Notes under the pieces: generated by a model
Seen by the model: only the letters and a program-made list of their open reading frames with translations
Database searches by the model: none
What the model was told of the DNA's origin: nothing
In this document: positions 16,659-24,677 of the stretch, piece by piece
How the letters are laid out: each line of letters opens with the position of its first letter
How positions within the stretch are numbered: position 1 is the first letter of the stretch
Source: Nonomuraea sp. SYSU D8015
Lineage (GTDB): Bacteria > Actinomycetota > Actinomycetes > Streptosporangiales > Streptosporangiaceae
Direction: 5' to 3'
Length of the DNA: 64,000 bases
Assembly (NCBI RefSeq): GCF_008065375.1
Contig: NZ_VJYI01000004.1
Location: 124,001 to 188,000, forward strand
Translations under genes and position numbers: made by a program

Positions 16659-17174
16659 ATGTCCGATGAGCTGACGAGCACCCAGCGAGAGTTCCGTACC
16701 GCGATGGCGAATCTCTCAGCCGCCGTCAATGTCGTCACCACTGACGGAGTCAGCGGACGCGCCGGCATCACCGTGAGCGCGGTCTGTTCGGTGACCGACA
16801 CGCCTCCCACGCTGTTGGTCTGCGTCAACCAGGCCAGCTACACCCACGACATCTTCCGGACCAACCGTCGGGTGGCCATCAACGTCCTTGGACCGCAGCA
16901 CGAGGAACTCGCCATGCAGTTCGCAGGGGCGACGACCGTGCCGATGGCCGAGCGGTTCGCCTTACCGATGTGGGACCACGACACCCACGGCCTGCCCGTA
17001 CTTCCGGATGCCGCCGTCGTCGTCATCGGCCCGGTCGGCGCGGAGTTCACAAGGGGCACGCACACCGTGCTCTTCGTCGAGGTCGACCACGTGTCCGTGC
17101 GCGAAGAGACGGGGGCGCTGCTCTACTTTCAACGCAGGTTCCACCAGCTCGCGCCGGTTGCAGCGAGCACGTGA
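16659..17174 (+). CDS. iacG: Flavin reductase, IacG-like
   Basis: The 171-residue flavin reductase has the FMN-binding split-barrel fold of the HpaC type. The core pattern FRTAMANLSAAVNVVTTDGV, then SAVCSVTDTPPTLLVCVN and FRTNRRVAINVLG, and late GTHTVLFVEVDHV, is typical. It would supply free reduced flavin to the monooxygenase IacA. It is the first gene of a plus-strand operon continuing with a small ORF, the amidase and a response regulator. Confidence 0.85.
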   Translation: MSDELTSTQREFRTAMANLSAAVNVVTTDGVSGRAGITVSAVCSVTDTPPTLLVCVNQASYTHDIFRTNRRVAINVLGPQHEELAMQFAGATTVPMAERFALPMWDHDTHGLPVLPDAAVVVIGPVGAEFTRGTHTVLFVEVDHVSVREETGALLYFQRRFHQLAPVAAST

Positions 17175-17211
17175 CCAACGCCGTACCGTACGAGAAGGCA
17201 CTAGGGACGAG

Positions 17212-17481
17212 ATGGACCAGCAGCACCTTCGCACCACGCTCATGTGTTACAACGACACCCACGGCTACGGCTGGCGGCACGTTGACCTGTTCGTCCACGA
17301 CGCGGATGGCCGTGAAGTGAACTGGGTGCACTGGGAAGCGCCCGCGGACGGCCCGGACGCGGCAGACGAGGTCACTGCACGGATCGAGCCCCAGCTGCGG
17401 CGTACCTCCCCATGGCGTCATGCCGTCAGTGCCGGCGGCATGGACTATTGGCAGGCCGACGCGGCCTGGGGGGACGAGTGA
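17212..17481 (+). CDS. Unrecognised 89-residue acidic protein in the iac operon
   Basis: This short protein starts at ATG 17212, 37 bases after iacG, and ends overlapping the amidase start by 4 bases (GTGA), strong evidence that it is translated. It is acidic and rich in aromatic residues and His (CYNDTHGYGWRHVDLFVHD, VNWVHWEAP, GGMDYWQAD), with no signal peptide or membrane segment. I do not recognise the family. The tight coupling suggests a role with IacG or IacH, such as a hydratase-like or accessory protein for an indole-acetate intermediate. Confidence 0.7.
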   Translation: MDQQHLRTTLMCYNDTHGYGWRHVDLFVHDADGREVNWVHWEAPADGPDAADEVTARIEPQLRRTSPWRHAVSAGGMDYWQADAAWGDE

Positions 17482-18770
17482 GCGGGGTCGCCCCTCGCCG
17501 CCTGCACCGTTCGTGGTCGCTGCGCGAGCTCGTCACGGAGCTGCGACGCGGGCTGACATCGCCGGCCGCGGCGCTGGAGCGGGCCCAGGCCCGGATCGCC
17601 GAGACCGATCCGGAGTTGCTGGCGTGGGTCGAGCACTGCGTGGAGCCGGACATGACTGCCGCCTCCGGTCCGCTGGGTGGCGTGCCCCTGGGGGTCAAGG
17701 ACATCATCGACGTCGTGGGGCTGCCGACGCGCTGTGGCTCGGCTCTGCGGGCTGCGGCAGCACCGGCCACGGTGGACGCGACCATCGTGGGGGCATGGCG
17801 GTCAGCGGGTGCGGTCCCGATCGGCAAGACCGTCACCACGGAGTTCGCCTATTTCTCGCCCGGGCCTACGCGCAATCCCGCCGCGCTCGGCCACACCCCC
17901 GGCGGGTCGTCGAGTGGCTCGGCCGCGGCAGTCGCGTCCGGACAGGTCCCGCTGGCCATCGGGTCCCAGACAGCCGGCTCCGTCACGCGGCCGGCCTCCT
18001 ACTGTGGAGTGGCTGCGCTCGTGATGAGTCACGGCAGGCTCCCGGTCGATGGCGTCACAGGGCTGAGTCCCAGCCTGGACAGCCATGGGGTGTTCGCCGC
18101 CTCCGCCTCGGACCTTGCCGTGGCGTGGTCGGCCCTCACCGGTGCCGCCGACGTCGGGCTGGGAGGGAGCAAGCGTCTGCCCCGGGTGCTCGTCTGGTCG
18201 GCGGCTCCGCTCCAGGTCGTCGGCGAGACGATGCGCGATGGGGTCGAGCGCGCGACAAACCAGCTCGTCGCCGCCGGAGCCACCGTCGCCGTCTTCCCCG
18301 ACGAACAGCTGGTTACCGAGGCCACCATGGCCCACTCTGTCGTGATGGCCTACGAGGCAGCACGAGAGCGGGCCGACGAGTTGGCCGTTGCCTCGCAGCT
18401 GAGCGATCCGCTGGCGACGCTGCTCCGTACCGGTGCCGGCATCTCGGCGCAGGACTACGCGACTGCGCGGCGCACCGTCGCCACGGCAGCACGGCGTGTT
18501 GCCGAGCTGCTCGAGGCGTACGACGTCGTGCTCGGCCCCGCGGCCACCGGGCCGGCGCCCCTGGGCCTCGACGCGACCGGCGACCCGGTGCTGAGCCGCG
18601 CGTGGCAGGCACTCGGCCTGCCCGTGGTCACGGTGCCGGGCCTCACCGACGACGAGGGACTGCCGCTCGGCCTGCAGATCGTCGGCCGGCCGGAGGGCGA
18701 GGACGAGCTGCTCGAGGTGGCCTGCTGGGTCGAACCGATCCTTGCCGACCGCACCCTCGAACTCCGATAA
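17478..18770 (+). CDS. iacH: Amidase-signature hydrolase, IacH-like
   Basis: The 430-residue amidase-signature enzyme has the Ser-cisSer-Lys triad: Lys in GVPLGVKDIIDVVG, and the Gly/Ser-rich strand HTPGGSSSGSAAAVAS followed by SQTAGSVTRPASYCG. GTG 17478 overlaps the stop of the preceding small ORF and is preferred over an earlier in-frame ATG lying inside that gene. In iac clusters IacH is an amidase-like enzyme thought to open an oxindole-derived or amide intermediate. A longer open frame on the same strand is a shadow of this gene. Confidence 0.85.
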   Translation: MSGVAPRRLHRSWSLRELVTELRRGLTSPAAALERAQARIAETDPELLAWVEHCVEPDMTAASGPLGGVPLGVKDIIDVVGLPTRCGSALRAAAAPATVDATIVGAWRSAGAVPIGKTVTTEFAYFSPGPTRNPAALGHTPGGSSSGSAAAVASGQVPLAIGSQTAGSVTRPASYCGVAALVMSHGRLPVDGVTGLSPSLDSHGVFAASASDLAVAWSALTGAADVGLGGSKRLPRVLVWSAAPLQVVGETMRDGVERATNQLVAAGATVAVFPDEQLVTEATMAHSVVMAYEAARERADELAVASQLSDPLATLLRTGAGISAQDYATARRTVATAARRVAELLEAYDVVLGPAATGPAPLGLDATGDPVLSRAWQALGLPVVTVPGLTDDEGLPLGLQIVGRPEGEDELLEVACWVEPILADRTLELR

Positions 18771-18800
18771 TGCAACTTTTCAACCCAGGAGCGTTGTGCC

Positions 18801-19454
18801 ATGATCTCCCGCGACTCGGCGTCCTCCCGCCCGGGCCCCGAGGTGTCCGCTCCGGTGGTCCACATCGTCGATGACGACGAAGACCTGCGGCGATCCCTCG
18901 TGTTCCTCCTCGAGAGCGTCGGCATCGAGGCGTTCATCTATCCGGACGCGGCGACGTTCCTCAGCGAGTTCGACCCAGACGAGCCCAGTGTGCTGATCGT
19001 CGACGTACGCATGCCTGGCCTGAGTGGCTTCCAGCTGCAAGAGAAGCTCGTCGCTCGCGGCTATCCCGCGCCTGTCATCTTCTGTTCGGCACACGGGGAC
19101 ATTCCCATGTCCGTGCGGGCACTTCGCCAGGGGGCTGTCAACTTCCTCGAGAAGCCTTACGAGCCGCAGAAGATGCTCGAGGTGGTCCAGGAGCAGCTCG
19201 TCGTCGCCGCTCAGCGCTTTGAGGAGGAGAGGCGCCGCAAGAGCGTCTGCGATCGTCTGGCCACGCTGACCCCACGCGAGCGCGAAGTTCTGCGCCTGGT
19301 CGTCAGTGGTCTCCCCAGCCAGCTCATCGCACGCGAGCTCGGCACCAGCGTCAAGACCGTCGACGTTCACCGCGCCCGGATCAAGGCGAAGACGGAGTCG
19401 GAAAGCCTCGCCACCCTGATGCGGGACCTTCTTCAGTACCGGGTGGACGTCTGA
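18801..19454 (+). CDS. FixJ/StyR-like response regulator
   Basis: This 217-residue two-component regulator has a receiver domain (about 18-135) with the acidic pocket IVDDDEDLR, phospho-acceptor Asp68 (LIVDVRMPG) and Lys118 (FLEKPYEP), then a LuxR/FixJ helix-turn-helix (about 155-215; LTPREREVLRLVVSGL and SVKTVDVHRARIKAK). It lies 30 bases after iacH. It is the natural partner of the kinase at 15070 and the best candidate to bind the shared GTAGGGGAWWYCYTCAG box before six transcription units here. That link is inferred. Confidence 0.9.
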   Translation: MISRDSASSRPGPEVSAPVVHIVDDDEDLRRSLVFLLESVGIEAFIYPDAATFLSEFDPDEPSVLIVDVRMPGLSGFQLQEKLVARGYPAPVIFCSAHGDIPMSVRALRQGAVNFLEKPYEPQKMLEVVQEQLVVAAQRFEEERRRKSVCDRLATLTPREREVLRLVVSGLPSQLIARELGTSVKTVDVHRARIKAKTESESLATLMRDLLQYRVDV

Positions 19455-19459
19455 GCGGC

Positions 19460-20014
19460 TCAGCTGGGCTTCATCAGCAGTGAGGAGGACGCGTAGTCGG
19501 AGGCGAACGCGTTCGGAAGCGGAGCGACGAAGACGTTCTCGGTCCGGGTCCGGGTGATGAGCCATCGCCCGCCGGCGCGATGGAACGCATTGTTGAGCCG
19601 GCTGGAGCGTAGCAGGGCGGTTCCGTCCGAGTAGAGCCAGGGTTGCATGTGGATCCACTGACCATCCGCCTCATCGCCGTTGACGTGGATCTGCTCGGAC
19701 GTCAGATAGTGCGCGTTGAGCAGCAGAGCGGGATCCCGCTTCTCTCCCCAGAACCGCTCGAAGTGGGCACGGATCTGGTCCTTGCCTTCGGCCCGGCCGA
19801 ACTGGTTGTCGTAGTAGTCGCCCACGCCCTCCCAGACGGCGTCGGCCGCGTAGAGCTCGAGGATCAGCTCGATGCGGTGGTGGTCGTCGGTGATGCCCCA
19901 CTCGGGGCACGGCGTGTCACAGAGGAACATGTAGCGGGCCTGGAGGCGGCGAATCTCTGCCTCGGCCTCCAGCACCTCCAGGCGGCGCACCAGGGTGGCG
20001 AGGTCATCGCTCAA
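19460..20014 (-). CDS. iacI: SnoaL/NTF2-like protein, IacI-like
   Basis: The 184-residue protein has an NTF2-like cone fold: an N-terminal helix LEAEAEIRRLQARYMFLCD, then YAADAVWEGVGDYYDNQFG, and strands GQWIHMQPWLYSDG and RWLITRTRTENVF. It resembles SnoaL-type hydroxylating or cyclising enzymes and dioxygenase beta subunits. Translation most likely begins at a TTG (20012-20014) with AAGGAGGT just upstream, inside the end of the transporter gene. IacI of known clusters is a small protein of unknown role; the name here rests on family and context. Confidence 0.7.
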   Translation of the reverse strand: MSDDLATLVRRLEVLEAEAEIRRLQARYMFLCDTPCPEWGITDDHHRIELILELYAADAVWEGVGDYYDNQFGRAEGKDQIRAHFERFWGEKRDPALLLNAHYLTSEQIHVNGDEADGQWIHMQPWLYSDGTALLRSSRLNNAFHRAGGRWLITRTRTENVFVAPLPNAFASDYASSSLLMKPS

Positions 20015-21419
20015 CGGGACCTCCTTCCATGCGGTCTCTCCTGCGGGAAAGCACGAATCGGTGGTGAGGCCCGGTGCCCGGGCCCGTTGCCATGCTGTGC
20101 GCGCCGGTCTTCACGGGAGCCGTCTCGGGGAGGAGAAGGAGGCAGAGCAGGGTGATGCCCAGCCCCGTGGCAAGGTAGTAGCCGACCGAGGCCGCATCGC
20201 CGGTCCACTCGATCATCCGGTTGGCGATCGAGGGCGAGAGGCCACCCCCGAGCACCGCGCCGAGCTGGTAGGCCAGCCCGGCCCCGGACTGGCGCTGCTC
20301 TGGGGTGAACAGCTCCGTGAGGTAGGTGATCAGGGGGCCGAAGAGGAACCCGGTCAGGAAGAATCCGCCGGCGATGGCCACGGCCCAGGCGCCCAGAGAC
20401 CCGGTCTGCGCGATGGGGAACAGCGCGAGCATGTACGCGAGGATCATGACCGTAGCCGTGAGCATGACGGGCTTGCGCCCCAGACGGTCGGAGAGCCGTG
20501 CGCCGACCACGACCGTGACCGCGTGCAGGGCAAGACCGGGAAGCGTGCACCAGAGGATCGACTTGATCTCGAGTCCCAGGCCCTCGGGAGCCGGGGACGC
20601 AGCGTAGGACAGCATGAATCCGGCCAGGACGAACATCACCGCGTTGAGGCCCATGTTGGCGCCGGCCGCGAGCAGGAGCCGCCCCCAGTTATCGCGAATC
20701 ACGTGCCACACCGGAACCTTGACGATCCGCTCCTCGGTCTTCCCCGCGGCCAGCTCCTTGAAGACCGGGGACTCCTCCAGCGCCCGCCGCGCCCAGATGC
20801 CCAGGACCAGCACCAGCGCTCCTGCGATGAACGGGATGCGCCAGCCCCAGCTCGTGATCAACGAATCCGGCAAGTAGAAGACCAGCACGAACGCGAGGTT
20901 TGCCAGTAGCGCGCCGAGGGGCGACCCGAGTGCCACGAAAGCGCCGAACGCTGCCCGCATAGCCAGAGGAGCGTGCTCGACAGCCAGCACGGACGCGCCG
21001 CCGAGCTCGCCGCCGCGAGAGAACCCGTGCACCATCCTCAATGCCACGAGCAGGACCGGGGCGGCGACGCCGATCGATGCGTACGTCGGGAGCAGGCCCA
21101 TCAGCACCGTTGCGCCGCCCATCAGGTAGAACGTGATCAGCATCGCCCGACGGCGACCGTGCCTGTCGCCTACCCAGCCCATCACGATCGCACCCAGCGG
21201 CGCCACGATGTATCCCAGCGCGTAGGTCGTCAGGCTCATGAAGGAGGCAAACCAGGGGTCGGTGTCACCGGAGAAGAAGATCTTGGGGAAGACCAGCGCT
21301 GAGGCGACGGTGTAGATATAGAAGTCGAAGAACTCCAGCGACGTGCCGGCACCGGCGCCGATCGCGAGGCGCCGAGTCTGGGCCGGGGAGATCCCGCCGG
21401 AGGCAGTGGTAGCCGTCAT
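20004..21419 (-). CDS. MFS transporter of the metabolite:H+ symporter (MHS) family
   Basis: The 471-residue protein has 12 predicted membrane segments and MHS hallmarks: GTSLEFFDFYIYTVASALVF near the start, GWVGDRHGRRRAMLITFYLMGG split across the 2-3 loop, and HGFSRGGELGGASVLAVEH. MHS porters (ShiA, PcaT and citrate types) import organic acids with protons, which suits uptake of indole-3-acetate or another aromatic acid. It is read from a promoter carrying the shared activator box and overlaps iacI by 11 bases. Confidence 0.88.
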   Translation of the reverse strand: MTATTASGGISPAQTRRLAIGAGAGTSLEFFDFYIYTVASALVFPKIFFSGDTDPWFASFMSLTTYALGYIVAPLGAIVMGWVGDRHGRRRAMLITFYLMGGATVLMGLLPTYASIGVAAPVLLVALRMVHGFSRGGELGGASVLAVEHAPLAMRAAFGAFVALGSPLGALLANLAFVLVFYLPDSLITSWGWRIPFIAGALVLVLGIWARRALEESPVFKELAAGKTEERIVKVPVWHVIRDNWGRLLLAAGANMGLNAVMFVLAGFMLSYAASPAPEGLGLEIKSILWCTLPGLALHAVTVVVGARLSDRLGRKPVMLTATVMILAYMLALFPIAQTGSLGAWAVAIAGGFFLTGFLFGPLITYLTELFTPEQRQSGAGLAYQLGAVLGGGLSPSIANRMIEWTGDAASVGYYLATGLGITLLCLLLLPETAPVKTGAHSMATGPGTGPHHRFVLSRRRDRMEGGPVER

Positions 21420-21512
21420 GAGGTCCTCCTTCAGGAGGTTGGTCGCAGTCCGTCAGACGGCCTATTCCGGCAAGGAAGCCCTCGTCGGCTCCGGTGTGCC
21501 CCTGACCACATC

Positions 21513-21580
21513 ACGGTAGGAATCGCCCCGGAGCTGCCTCTATTGGAAGTTCCCATGCTTGTGCTGAGGGATTCCCCTAC
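21513..21580 (-). promoter_or_regulatory. MHS transporter promoter with shared activator box
   Basis: On the minus strand GTAGGGGAATCCCTCAG (21564-21580) precedes CCTACCGT (21513-21520) at the same distance as in the other five promoters. The start site should be near 21506, giving a leader of about 87 bases. Confidence 0.65.
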
Positions 21581-21615
21581 CACGGCTGGGGTTATGGCGC
21601 TTACGATCATTTCGC

Positions 21616-23151
21616 TTACGCGGACATCGTCCTGCAAATCTGTTCATCAGTGAGAGCGCGGACGAGATGTTCGGCGAGTGCGACGACCGGCAGGTTGGTG
21701 GTGGCTCGCGGGATCACGGGCATGATCGAGGCGTCGATGACCCAGAGGTTGTCGCTGCCGTGCACCCTCCCGGTGCCGTCCACCACAGCGCCCTCGGCGG
21801 GATCGGCACCGATGGCGCAGGTGCCCACCGGATGCCAGTAGTGGGCGGCCGAAGCGCGCATCACGGCCTCGCTCGCCTGCGGATCAGCGCTGAGCTCATC
21901 CAGCGGTGCCCCGAGCAGGGGTGCCAGCGCCGGAGATGCCGCCATACCGCGGCACAATTCGATGCCACCCCGCAGCGCCGCCAGGTCGGCCCCTGCCGGG
22001 TCCGTCAGGTAGGCGTGGTCGATGACGGGCTTGGATCTGGAGTCGGGGGAGGTGAGCCGGAGGGTGCCGCGGGAGCGTGGGGTGAGGCATGCGACTGGGA
22101 GGACGCAGGCCCAGCCGTCGGCGGTGCGGGTCGTCCACGGAAGGAGGTGGAGATCGTAGGAGCTGTTGCCGCCGCTGGAGTGGGCTTTGCCGATGACCTG
22201 CTCGTCCGGCACAGGCCGCAACCGCTCGTATTCGGCGAGCCGGCGTGCCAACTCCTCACTCGCCGCGAAACGCAGTTCGAGGGTGGGGTGGTCGTGCAGG
22301 TTGCGGCCGACGCCTGGTAGATCGAGGCAGGGGTCCACGCCGAGCGCGCGCAATTCGTCGGCCGGGCCAACGCCGCTGCGCAATAGCACTTCAGGGCTCC
22401 CGTAGGCGCCACCGCAGAGCACGAACCAGTCCGCTTCCACGATGAGCTGTTCCTGTGCCCGTGATACGTGCGCGCTGTGGACTGTCGAGCCGCGGAACTC
22501 CAACCGGTCGACCAACGCCCGGTCGATGATGCGGAGCCGACGTTCGCCCCGTACCGGATCGAGGTAGGCGAATCCGGTGTTCCAGCGCACGCCGCCTGGA
22601 TTGTTCACGGGCGCTGGGCCGCAGCCGACGCCGCCGAAGAGATCGCTCAGGTCATCCGTTCGAGGGACACCGCAGTCGATCATGGCTTGCATCGACGCAG
22701 CCTGGAACGGGGTGAGTTCGTCGTCCGAGTAGGAGCGGACGCGCAGCCTGGCCGCGCTTTCCTTCATCAGCGCGGTGAGCGATTCGTCGGTCCACGAGAG
22801 CCCCCACTCACGGTAGTCGGCGGCGTGTCCTACGGTCTGGGAGCAGCCGTTGTGTGAAGAGCAGCCGCCGATGACGCGGGCGCGCTCGAACGGCAGTTCC
22901 TTGCCGGGCAGGGCGCCCGGGCCACGATATCCCCAGTCGTGCGTGTCCGGCAGGGTCGCACTGTCGAGCAGTTCGCGGGGCCAGCGGCCAGAGTCGGCGG
23001 GACCATAGTCCGGTCCCGCCTCGATCACGATCATGGACCGGGATGTGCTCTCCAGGAGGCGTCCGGCGACGACCGCTCCGGCCGTGCCGCCGCCGAGGAC
23101 GGCGATGTCCGCGCGCACGCGCTGGTGTGAAGGGGCCGTAGCGCTTATCAT
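21616..23151 (-). CDS. GMC-family FAD oxidoreductase (TetR regulon)
   Basis: The 511-residue GMC oxidoreductase has the FAD motif IAVLGGGTAGAVVAGRLLES (about 17-36), RARVIGGCSSHNGCSQTVG (signature 1), GAYGSPEVLLRSGVGPADEL (signature 2) and C-terminal His in HYWHPVGTCAIGAD. It differs clearly from the GMC enzyme at 6558 and belongs to the other regulon, because the TetR-type operator at 23160 sits directly before it. There is no Shine-Dalgarno sequence before ATG 23151, so the message may be leaderless. The substrate alcohol is unknown. Confidence 0.87.
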   Translation of the reverse strand: MISATAPSHQRVRADIAVLGGGTAGAVVAGRLLESTSRSMIVIEAGPDYGPADSGRWPRELLDSATLPDTHDWGYRGPGALPGKELPFERARVIGGCSSHNGCSQTVGHAADYREWGLSWTDESLTALMKESAARLRVRSYSDDELTPFQAASMQAMIDCGVPRTDDLSDLFGGVGCGPAPVNNPGGVRWNTGFAYLDPVRGERRLRIIDRALVDRLEFRGSTVHSAHVSRAQEQLIVEADWFVLCGGAYGSPEVLLRSGVGPADELRALGVDPCLDLPGVGRNLHDHPTLELRFAASEELARRLAEYERLRPVPDEQVIGKAHSSGGNSSYDLHLLPWTTRTADGWACVLPVACLTPRSRGTLRLTSPDSRSKPVIDHAYLTDPAGADLAALRGGIELCRGMAASPALAPLLGAPLDELSADPQASEAVMRASAAHYWHPVGTCAIGADPAEGAVVDGTGRVHGSDNLWVIDASIMPVIPRATTNLPVVALAEHLVRALTDEQICRTMSA

Positions 23152-23159
23152 GGAACAAA

Positions 23160-23185
23160 GTTTAATCGATCGAACGATAAAATAA
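23160..23185. promoter_or_regulatory. TetR-type operator A (GMC / DJ-1 divergent promoters)
   Basis: This 26-base AT-rich site holds an ATCGTTCGAT palindrome core (minus-strand reading), in a 53-base gap between divergent genes. Aligned without gaps, it matches operators at 38522, 41435 and 43356. The shared pattern begins TTATTT and ends near GATCGATwAACy. Confidence 0.7.
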
Positions 23186-23204
23186 CTACAGGGAGTTGCA
23201 GAGC

Positions 23205-23867
23205 GTGGACGTCGCCATCCTCATCTACGAGGGATTCACCGCCCTGGACGTCACCGGGCCGTTCGAGGTGCTGAGCCGCCTACCGGAGGCCAAGGTACGG
23301 TTCGTCTCTGCGACGCCGGGGATGGTCGCTGCCGACCAGCCGGGATTCGGCCTCGTGGCCGAGCCGCTGGACAGTATGGAGCGGCCGGGCGTGGTCGTGG
23401 TCGCCGGCGGCAGCACCTATCGGTTCCTGGACGACGAGACCGTCCTGTCGTGGCTGCGGCGAGTGCACGAAAGCAGCGTCTGGACAACGTCGGTATGCAC
23501 AGGTTCGCTCCTGCTCGGTGCCGCGGGCCTGCTGAAGGGGCGTGAGGCCACGACATTCTGGTACGAACTGGAGAGCCTCCGGTGTTTTGGCGCCGAGCCG
23601 GTGTCGCGCCGTGTGGTCGAGGACGGGAAGATCATGACAGCGGCCGGCGTGTCGTCGGGCATCGACATGGCGCTGGAGATATGCGACCGGTTGCAGGGTC
23701 CCGCGTACGCGCAAGCGGTGCAGCTCGGAATCGAGTACGATCCCCAGCCTCCGCACGACACGGGCTCGGTGGACAAGGCTCCAGCCGAGGTGGTGCGGTT
23801 CCTGAGGGACAACCTGGCGGGCTCTTACGGTCCGCCCTGGGCGCAGCGGGCCGCTCAACGTTCATAG
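23205..23867 (+). CDS. DJ-1/PfpI-family protein
   Basis: The 220-residue class I glutamine-amidotransferase-like protein has the pattern VAILIYEGFTALDVTGPFEVL at the start (21 residues in two strands), VVVAGGSTYRFL, and the elbow Cys in TSVCTGSLLLGAAGLLKGR. It carries no DNA-binding domain, unlike GlxA. Relatives include isocyanide hydratases (InhA-type) and ThiJ-like hydrolases, so isonitrile hydration is one possibility. GTG 23205 is preferred because GGGAG lies nine bases upstream; TTG 23196 would sit too close to it. Its end overlaps the broken ATPase gene by 13 bases, tail to tail. Confidence 0.82.
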   Translation: MDVAILIYEGFTALDVTGPFEVLSRLPEAKVRFVSATPGMVAADQPGFGLVAEPLDSMERPGVVVVAGGSTYRFLDDETVLSWLRRVHESSVWTTSVCTGSLLLGAAGLLKGREATTFWYELESLRCFGAEPVSRRVVEDGKIMTAAGVSSGIDMALEICDRLQGPAYAQAVQLGIEYDPQPPHDTGSVDKAPAEVVRFLRDNLAGSYGPPWAQRAAQRS

Positions 23868-24677
23868 GGGAAGTGACAGACGACACGCCGCAGGCCTTGC
23901 CCGGCCTCCGGCGGCGCGGTGGAGCCGCACCGGGTGTCCGCCCTTGGGCAGCGCGGGTGGAACCGACAGCCGGAAGGGACGTGGAGCAGGCTGGGCGGCT
24001 CGCCCGTGACCACGACACCCGGACGGCGCCGGTCAGCAGAGGGCACCGCGTCGAGCAGCGCGCGAGTGTACGGGTGCCCCGGACGCGCGAAGACCTCCGC
24101 CACCGCCCCCTGCTCCACGAGTGTCTCCAGGTACATCACCGTGACCCGATCGCACAGCCGCCGGACCACGGCCAGGTCGTGGGAGATGAACAGCACCGTC
24201 AGCCCGAGCCGTTCGCGCAGCTCACTCATGGCCACCGGAGAGCTCGCGGGGGCGGACACTCGAATGCTCTTCGCCCAGCCCCACCATCTCCAGCAGTTCG
24301 CGCGTACGGCGAGCGATCTGGTCAGCCGGAAGCCGCCGCAGCGGCTCGGCCAGCGTTTGCGCGACCGTGCGCCAGGGGTCGAGCGACGAGCCCGGATCCT
24401 GGTAGATCATCTCGATGCGGCGACGCATGGCGGGCGGCCGGCGCGGCGGCACGGGAACGCCGTCGAGCAGCACGCCGCCCGCACTGGGCCTGGTGAGGCC
24501 GACGATCGTGCGGCCGAGGGTTGATTTCCCGCATCCGCTCTCCCCGACCAGGCCGAGCCTCTCTCCCCGGGCCAGCTCCAGGTCCACTCCGTCCACGGCG
24601 CGGACGCGGCGCCGGGCCACTCCCTCCCGAACGGGGTAGGTCACGGTGAGCCGTTCCACTCGCACCAGCGCGCTCAC
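23855..24677 (-). pseudogene. Broken oligopeptide-type ABC ATPase (DppF/OppF-like)
   Basis: The N-terminal part (from GTG 24677) has Walker A GESGCGKSTLGRTI, the Q-loop YQDPGSSLDP and the start of the signature SVRPRELSGG. The frame then stops, and the protein resumes in another frame at SELRERLGLTVLFISHDLAV, running to a normal Opp-type C-terminus (GCRFHPRCPRADTRCG). About 45 residues, including the rest of the signature and the whole Walker B, are missing at about 24222-24235. Both a deletion and a frameshift are therefore present, and no functional ATPase can be made. It is the last gene of the decayed operon. Confidence 0.85.

Noticed and set aside
21616..23151. Treating this GMC oxidoreductase as part of the iac regulon
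   Set aside because: It has the TetR-type operator and lacks the GTAGGGGAWWYCYTCAG box with CCTAGCGT, so it belongs to the other regulon.
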